Source of the DNA: SZUA-430 sp964547645
Lineage (GTDB): Bacteria; Pseudomonadota; Alphaproteobacteria; Micropepsales; Micropepsaceae
Direction of reading: 5' to 3'
Assembly: GCA_964547645.1 (NCBI GenBank)
Contig: CAZJOM010000024.1
Coordinates: 1-47,670, forward strand
Length of the DNA: 47,670 nucleotides
Shown: positions 43,676 to 47,670 of the stretch, one piece after another
Numbering within the stretch: the stretch's first letter is position 1
Layout: every line of letters begins with the position of its first letter
Position numbers and translations under genes: made by a program
Notes under the pieces: model-generated
Databases searched by the model: none
The model's input: the letters and a program-made list of their open reading frames with translations, nothing else
What the model was told of the DNA's origin: nothing

Positions 43676-43906
43676 TTAGACCGGAATCGCGCTAAGCGCC
43701 GCTTTGCGCAGCCGTTCCAGATTGCATTCGCCGTGCTTGGCGAGTTCGACCAAGTGCCGCGCAACCTTTGCGCGCTCGCCCTCGGGCAACGCGCCGAGGC
43801 CGCGCCGCGCTTCAAGCTCTTTCACCGCCTCGTCAAAGGCCTCGCGGATTGTCCTCACGACGATCGGCTGCAATGTGTTGAAAGAGGTGATGTCATGGTC
43901 CTGCAT
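43676..43906 (-). CDS. Small helical protein of unknown function
   Basis: A 76-residue charged, probably all-helical protein (FNTLQPIVVRTIREAFDEAVKEL, then GERAKVARHLVELAKHGE) with a single Cys. No family is recognised. ATG 43906 is the first with a plausible N-terminus; the in-frame upstream extension is Gly/Arg-rich. It lies 46 bases before the cytochrome-like gene on the same strand, so co-transcription is possible. Confidence 0.55.
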   Translation of the reverse strand: MQDHDITSFNTLQPIVVRTIREAFDEAVKELEARRGLGALPEGERAKVARHLVELAKHGECNLERLRKAALSAIPV

Positions 43907-44129
43907 GCGCCTGGCTCCCGTACCCGTGCGCGGCTCTCCGTCCGCTTCGAGTGTCATCCTGCGCCGGTTCGTTTCGACCAGCTTTGATGAGAATCAGTTT
44001 ACCCGATTTGCCGTCGAACGGCGTTCAAATCTGCACGCACGGCACGCGTCTGTGATCTTTGCACGAACATGGGTAACGCCACGCTGCACCGCCGCAATTT
44101 TGACGCAAGCGCGAAGAGAGCCTCAGCCC

Positions 44130-44159
44130 TTGGCAGAATTCCGCGCCTGATGCTATCTC
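44130..44159 (+). promoter_or_regulatory. Probable promoter of tRNA-Ser
   Basis: TTGGCA (44130-44135), then CTATCT/TATCTC at 17-18 bases, ends about 20 bases before the mature tRNA. It fits a stable-RNA promoter. The rest of the 271-bp gap (43907-44177) shows no gene. Confidence 0.5.
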
Positions 44160-44177
44160 CTGCACCGCAGCAAAGAC

Positions 44178-44265
44178 GGATGGGTGGTCGAGTGGTTTAA
44201 GGCACCGGTCTTGAAAACCGGCGACGCGCAAGCGTCCGTGAGTTCGAATCTCACCCCATCCGCCA
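44178..44265 (+). tRNA. tRNA-Ser(UGA)
   Basis: A class II tRNA of 88 bases including an encoded CCA. Acceptor GGATGGG pairs with CCCATCC. The anticodon stem is CCGGT/ACCGG with loop CTTGAAA, so the anticodon is TGA at 44212-44214. A long variable arm (GACGC-GCAA-GCGTC) and the T-arm GTGAG-TTCGAAT-CTCAC complete it. It reads UCA/UCG-type serine codons. Confidence 0.96.
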
Positions 44266-44313
44266 CTCCCGATTAGGCTATGCTCCGGCTCTAACCCGTT
44301 CGGTCCAGTCCGC

Positions 44314-45435
44314 TTGCACGCTGCTACCCACGTCGACCCGCTCCAACTCTCTGCGCTCATCGGCGACATCTACGAATGCGCGCTTGCGCCGTCACGCTGG
44401 AACGACACGCTGACCCGCTTCGTCTCCGTCTTCAGCCCGCCGGATTGGGATGTCGCCGCGCTAATGTGGGAGGGGATGAACAAGCCCGCAGTGCGCTGGG
44501 TGGGAACCACTGGCCTCGTCGCCCACGCGATCCAAGCATACGAGATGGTCTTCGCCGGCACGAATGTGTGGAGCTCGCGCGCCGTCGGCCTGCCGATGGG
44601 ACAGGTGATCGACACTGACGAACTCCTCACCCGCGCGGAGTTCCTCAAGAGCGACCTCTACCAAAAATTCCTGAAGACATGGCGAATGGAAATGGCGCTG
44701 TTCGTGATCTTCGAACGCGCTGACGACGAGCAGCTGGCGCTTGCGATGCCCGGCCCGCCGGACCGCGAAATCAACGGTTTAAAGCGCGGCCTCCGCCTCA
44801 TCGCGCCACACGTTCAGCGCACGATGCGCATCAGCCATGGCCTGGCTGAAGCGCACCTGCGTGCGGCGGGCGCCGAAGCCGCCCTGAACCTCGGCCACGT
44901 CGCCATCCTCGCGCTCGATGCCAGTTTGCGCGTCATCAGCCACAACGCCAAGGCGGATGAATTGGAACAGCTTGGCCTCTACGCAATGCACAACGGCCGC
45001 GCGCTCTTCGCCAGCATGAACGTGCAAAAGCGACTGTCGGCGCTCGCCGCGCAAGACACACCCGCCAGCGACGCGTTCAACATCGACAGTGCCGCGGGCG
45101 ACCGCTACGCCGCACTTGCCATGAACGTCCGCCCGCAGCGCGAACAAGTCCTCGGCGGTTGGATCGAAGGCGCCAAAATCATCCTCTCGATCTCGATGCC
45201 CCACCCGGCGCCCCTGATCGAGGTCGACCGCCTGCGCGCCTGGTTTGACCTGACCCCCTCAGAGGCGCGCCTCGCTGCCGCGCTCGTGAGTGGAAAGACG
45301 CTCGCCACCTACGCCTCAGAACGTGGAGTCAGCGTCGAAGCGGCGCGCTTTCTCCTCAAAGGCGCCTTCCGCAAAACCGGTGCCGAGAGCCAAACGCAAC
45401 TTGTGACACTGATCAAACGGGTCCCTGAAAGCTGA
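44314..45435 (+). CDS. LuxR/NarL-type helix-turn-helix transcriptional regulator
   Basis: A 373-residue protein. The C-terminal region (about residues 310-370) is a LuxR-family HTH: FDLTPSEARLAAALVSGKTLATYASERGVSVEAARFLLKGAFRKTG. The N-terminal 180 residues are an unrecognised, mostly helical domain. There is a PAS-like stretch near 190-280 (HVAILALDASLRVISHNAKADELE). No receiver or autoinducer domain is seen. There is no ATG near the proper start; TTG 44314 is the only good option. It lies 48 bases after tRNA-Ser and just before the secreted-protein genes. Confidence 0.75.
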   Translation: MHAATHVDPLQLSALIGDIYECALAPSRWNDTLTRFVSVFSPPDWDVAALMWEGMNKPAVRWVGTTGLVAHAIQAYEMVFAGTNVWSSRAVGLPMGQVIDTDELLTRAEFLKSDLYQKFLKTWRMEMALFVIFERADDEQLALAMPGPPDREINGLKRGLRLIAPHVQRTMRISHGLAEAHLRAAGAEAALNLGHVAILALDASLRVISHNAKADELEQLGLYAMHNGRALFASMNVQKRLSALAAQDTPASDAFNIDSAAGDRYAALAMNVRPQREQVLGGWIEGAKIILSISMPHPAPLIEVDRLRAWFDLTPSEARLAAALVSGKTLATYASERGVSVEAARFLLKGAFRKTGAESQTQLVTLIKRVPES

Positions 45436-45441
45436 CACGCG

Positions 45442-45457
45442 CTACCCAAACGGGTAG
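45442..45457 (+). promoter_or_regulatory. 16-bp dyad, copy 1
   Basis: CTACCC-AAAC-GGGTAG is a perfect 6-bp inverted repeat located 56 bases before the ATG of the secreted repeat protein. An almost identical 22-base segment (21 of 22 identical, 45439-45460) occurs at 47131. The symmetry suits a dimeric HTH regulator. Confidence 0.6.
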
Positions 45458-45513
45458 AGCCCGCGATCCCTCGCCGTGACAAGCCTCGCTGCCACATCTC
45501 CAGTGAGGAAACG

Positions 45514-46551
45514 ATGTCGTATCGCCAATCGTACCTGCCGTTCGCTCTTGCAGTTGCCGTCGCATTCTCTGGCGCATCGCCGATCTCGGCGGAGCCGGAC
45601 GCCAATCCCTGCGCTCAAGGCTATGTGCACCGGCGGGCAAGTCCTAGCGATTCAGTCTGCGTTACGCCGGCAGCGCGCGCGATGGCCGCGCAGGAGAACG
45701 CTGAAGCTGGCTCCCACCGTGAACCGAACGGCGGGGCCTACGGACCGAACACCTGCCTTCCGGGGTACGTCTGGCGTGAAGCATTCCCCGGCGATGTCAC
45801 CTGTGTGACGCCGGAGTCCCGCGCGCGCGTTGCCCGCGAGAACCGCGAGGGTCCTGGCTTCGTCGCCGGGAGCACACCGCGGCAACCCATCGGCACGATG
45901 ACCCCGCCGAACGGCTTCGACGTTCCGGTAAACACCCCGGGCATCGGCCCGGGTAGCTTCCAAGCCGACCGGATCGATGCCGGCCTGTACAAGCTTCGCT
46001 CGGTCCTGTCGGGACTTTGCATCGGCTGGCAAGATCGCGATAACGGAACGCGTTTTCTTTCAGCCACGCCGTGCGGCACACAGGGGCCGCTTTTTGCCGT
46101 CATTCGCGAATCAACTCAAGCCGAGCAGGCGGTCAACCCTCTCTTCTCGCTCCGCCCGATCGCCAATCGTACGAACGTGAACCAGTTTCCCAATGGCTCA
46201 GACTGTGCGGGGGAAGCTCGCGGGGTTGTCATCGGACCAGCGGCAGTCGACGTGAACCCTTGCGGTCATCCGGACGGACCGCCGCCTGGCGACTACTGCA
46301 CACGAACGCGCCCCTATTTCGGTCAAGGGTTCTCGTTCGAGCACGTTACCAACGCACCCAGGATTTATCGACTGCACCGCTTCGCATCGAATCGCTGCGT
46401 GACCCTTCGCGGTTCCGGCACCGACGAGGGCACAGAGCACATCGTGTGGGATTGCCACGCGGCCGGCTCGGACGACTACGAAGATCAACTATTCGAGATG
46501 ATCCCCGTCGCAGCGCTACCGCCTCGCCTCGCGGCATGCTCCAAAAATTAA
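45514..46551 (+). CDS. Secreted protein with two C-x15-C repeats and possible ricin-like domain
   Basis: A 345-residue exported protein. Signal peptide residues 1-26 (SPISA-EP). Two repeats follow at 33-63 and 81-111, each C-x2-GYV-x-R-x-A-x-P-x-D-x2-C-VTP then an A-x-EN stretch, 48 residues apart. The C-terminal half (from about 158) has LRSVLSGLCIGWQ and RLHRFASNRCVTLRG, reminiscent of ricin-type beta-trefoil units. This suggests carbohydrate binding at the cell surface or in the medium; inference. Start chosen for the signal peptide and GAGGAA just upstream. The next gene starts 26 bases on. Confidence 0.7.
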   Translation: MSYRQSYLPFALAVAVAFSGASPISAEPDANPCAQGYVHRRASPSDSVCVTPAARAMAAQENAEAGSHREPNGGAYGPNTCLPGYVWREAFPGDVTCVTPESRARVARENREGPGFVAGSTPRQPIGTMTPPNGFDVPVNTPGIGPGSFQADRIDAGLYKLRSVLSGLCIGWQDRDNGTRFLSATPCGTQGPLFAVIRESTQAEQAVNPLFSLRPIANRTNVNQFPNGSDCAGEARGVVIGPAAVDVNPCGHPDGPPPGDYCTRTRPYFGQGFSFEHVTNAPRIYRLHRFASNRCVTLRGSGTDEGTEHIVWDCHAAGSDDYEDQLFEMIPVAALPPRLAACSKN

Positions 46552-46577
46552 TCCGCCGACACACAGGAACAAAACCT

Positions 46578-47036
46578 ATGTTAAAACGAATTGAGTGCGC
46601 GACGCTGACCGTTGTCGTGCTGGCCGCGGCGGTCGCCTGGCCGGCGGCGGCCGATCAAGTTCAGGTCAGCGGAACCTGCGAAGTCTCTGATCGAATTCCC
46701 AACTCGCAGTGGACAACCTGCGGTGCTCGAGTCGATGCGACCGTGAAGTTCTACTCGCGCGGTCCCGATACGACCTACACGGCGACGTTCACCGCACCGC
46801 CTGCACATTGCTCTGCGGTGAACTATCAAGTTTGGTCGCTGAGAGATCCGAACCTCATGCACGGCAAAACCAGGCGGTTCCTAAACGCGGGTGAGAGTGA
46901 AACCGTCTCCATCGGCAATGGTTTCCCGCGGGGCAATCAAAATGTAGCGATCCGGGTGCTGGGCCTGATGGGCGGTTGCAACGAAGGCCGCATGGAAAGC
47001 TGGGCCGCTGCCGTCAACATCATGCCGACCCCATAG
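46578..47036 (+). CDS. Small secreted cysteine-containing protein, paralogue A
   Basis: A 152-residue protein with a signal peptide (1-25, AAA-DQ) and a mature domain of about 125 residues. Cysteines occur in GTCEVS, TTCGARV, HCSAV and GCNEGRMESW. Its C-terminal half clearly matches the next gene (HCS-x-V, QV, AG-x-SET, GCN-x-G, SWAA). No known family recognised. AGGAA lies 9 bases before the ATG. It probably shares a transcript with the preceding repeat protein. Confidence 0.7.
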   Translation: MLKRIECATLTVVVLAAAVAWPAAADQVQVSGTCEVSDRIPNSQWTTCGARVDATVKFYSRGPDTTYTATFTAPPAHCSAVNYQVWSLRDPNLMHGKTRRFLNAGESETVSIGNGFPRGNQNVAIRVLGLMGGCNEGRMESWAAAVNIMPTP

Positions 47037-47133
47037 CGTGCAACGTGACTGGCAGGCCCCACGCCTGGTCGCGCTCCCGATACCGCGGCGGCTTTTCGTC
47101 ATGCGGATCAAACAATCGACCAAATCGAAGGCG

Positions 47134-47149
47134 CTACCCAAACGGGTGG
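47134..47149 (+). promoter_or_regulatory. 16-bp dyad, copy 2
   Basis: CTACCC-AAAC-GGGTGG, one mismatch from perfect symmetry, lies 59 bases before the start of paralogue B, the same distance as copy 1 from its gene. It sits in the 172-bp gap 47037-47208, which holds no other recognisable feature. Confidence 0.55.
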
Positions 47150-47208
47150 AGCGTCGATCGAGCAAGCGCCGCTATCGTTCAGCGGCAACGAAGAGGAAGG
47201 CTGCAATC

Positions 47209-47661
47209 ATGAAGTGGCAATTGACCAAGCTCGCGCTTATCGCCCTGATCGCCACCGTCAGCACCGCCGCGGCCGAGCCCGCGCAGCCCCTCCAGGGCAC
47301 CTGCCAAACGAACAACACCGTTGCCGGCGGACTCGTGAACGAGTGCCTGGGCCCGCAGGCAACGCCTGACCTCCGCTTCATCTCGGCCGGGCCGCAGTTC
47401 AACTACGCCGTGACGCTTCAAGCCTCGCCAAGGCATTGCTCCAGCGTCGTGTTCCAGGTGTTCACCTACGACCTGCGGCGCGAAATCGCGGGCACGCATC
47501 TTCTGTCGGCGGGTCGGTCGGAGACGATCAACCTGGGCAGCGGCTACGCCGCAGGCCTGCAGATCGCGAAGGTGAAAGCCTTTGGCTGGGTCAGCGACGT
47601 AGGCTGCAACCGCGGCTTCCTGCAAAGCTGGGCCGCGACGGCAACGGTCGTGCAGCAATAA
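47209..47661 (+). CDS. Small secreted cysteine-containing protein, paralogue B
   Basis: A 150-residue protein with a signal peptide (1-22, STAAA-EP). The mature part is homologous to paralogue A: FISAGPQFNYAVTLQASPRHCSSVVFQV, then SAGRSETINLGSGYAAG and GCNRGFLQSWAA. Four cysteines are conserved between the two. ATG 47209 has GAGGAAGG upstream and opens the signal peptide; an in-frame GTG at 47038 would add a basic, non-signal extension across the dyad. Function unknown. Confidence 0.7.
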   Translation: MKWQLTKLALIALIATVSTAAAEPAQPLQGTCQTNNTVAGGLVNECLGPQATPDLRFISAGPQFNYAVTLQASPRHCSSVVFQVFTYDLRREIAGTHLLSAGRSETINLGSGYAAGLQIAKVKAFGWVSDVGCNRGFLQSWAATATVVQQ

Positions 47662-47670
47662 CGGCCAAGG

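Noticed and set aside
44178..44265. tRNA-Ser as an attachment site of an integrated island
   Set aside because: No integrase gene and no second copy of the tRNA 3' end was seen within the window, although genes after it look accessory.

Overview
The window is a compact, GC-rich chromosomal segment of an alphaproteobacterium. The evidence is the presence of an NDUFA12-type complex I accessory subunit, a DUF2155 protein, the gene order aat-accC-accB-aroQ, the order rne/amiC/mrcA/prfB, a suf operon led by an IscR-type regulator, a bactofilin paired with an M23 peptidase, and a full CtrA-type box. A Caulobacterales/Hyphomonadales-like lineage is plausible, but genus cannot be fixed from sequence reading alone. 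Almost all of the window is housekeeping; the last 4 kb, after a tRNA-Ser, looks more accessory.

Layout. 1-2803: the end of a surface-polysaccharide nucleotide-sugar operon (CDP-glucose 4,6-dehydratase, sugar C-methyltransferase, RmlC-type epimerase). 2904-7495: an M16 lipoprotein peptidase, then NDUFA12-like protein, MlaD and DUF2155 protein. 7423-10418 (minus): aroQ-accB-accC-aat. 10572-11556: thiS-thiG. 11553-13741 (minus): a DsbA-like thioredoxin-fold protein and a BepA-like M48 peptidase with TPRs. 13957-15117: a PLP aminotransferase. 15121-17904 (minus): RNase E with a long leader. 18404-23466: amiC, mrcA and prfB; prfB carries the classical +1 programmed frameshift. 23527-26114 (minus): bactofilin, M23 peptidase and Bcp/PrxQ. 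26275-29703: a large AsmA/YhdP-like protein. 29700-32766: tyrS (minus), anmK (plus) and an alpha/beta hydrolase (minus).

33037-40390 is one tightly packed suf operon: iscR, an IscS-like desulfurase, sufB, a small membrane protein, sufC, sufD, sufS, a SufT-like gene and sufA. A good sigma70-type promoter precedes it. The unexpected member is an 88-residue membrane protein translationally coupled between sufB and sufC.

40521-42330 encodes a split energy-taxis receptor, a soluble Aer-type PAS protein and a membrane chemotaxis signalling protein, resembling CetB/CetA of Campylobacter. The 130-bp region ahead of it holds a perfect CtrA-type box (TTAA-N7-TTAAC) and a perfect FNR/FixK-type box (TTGAT-N4-ATCAA), the latter placed correctly for a class II promoter. 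This is the best regulatory finding in the window.

42334-43906 (minus) encodes a single-heme c-type protein and a small helical protein. After tRNA-Ser(UGA) come a LuxR/NarL-type HTH regulator, a secreted protein with two C-x15-C repeats plus a possible ricin-like trefoil, and two paralogous small secreted cysteine-containing proteins. A 16-bp dyad (CTACCC-AAAC-GGGTRG) occurs about 55 bp before the first and the last of the secreted-protein genes, which suggests a small unrecognised regulon, perhaps controlled by the adjacent LuxR-type protein. No CRISPR array, insertion sequence or prophage was seen.
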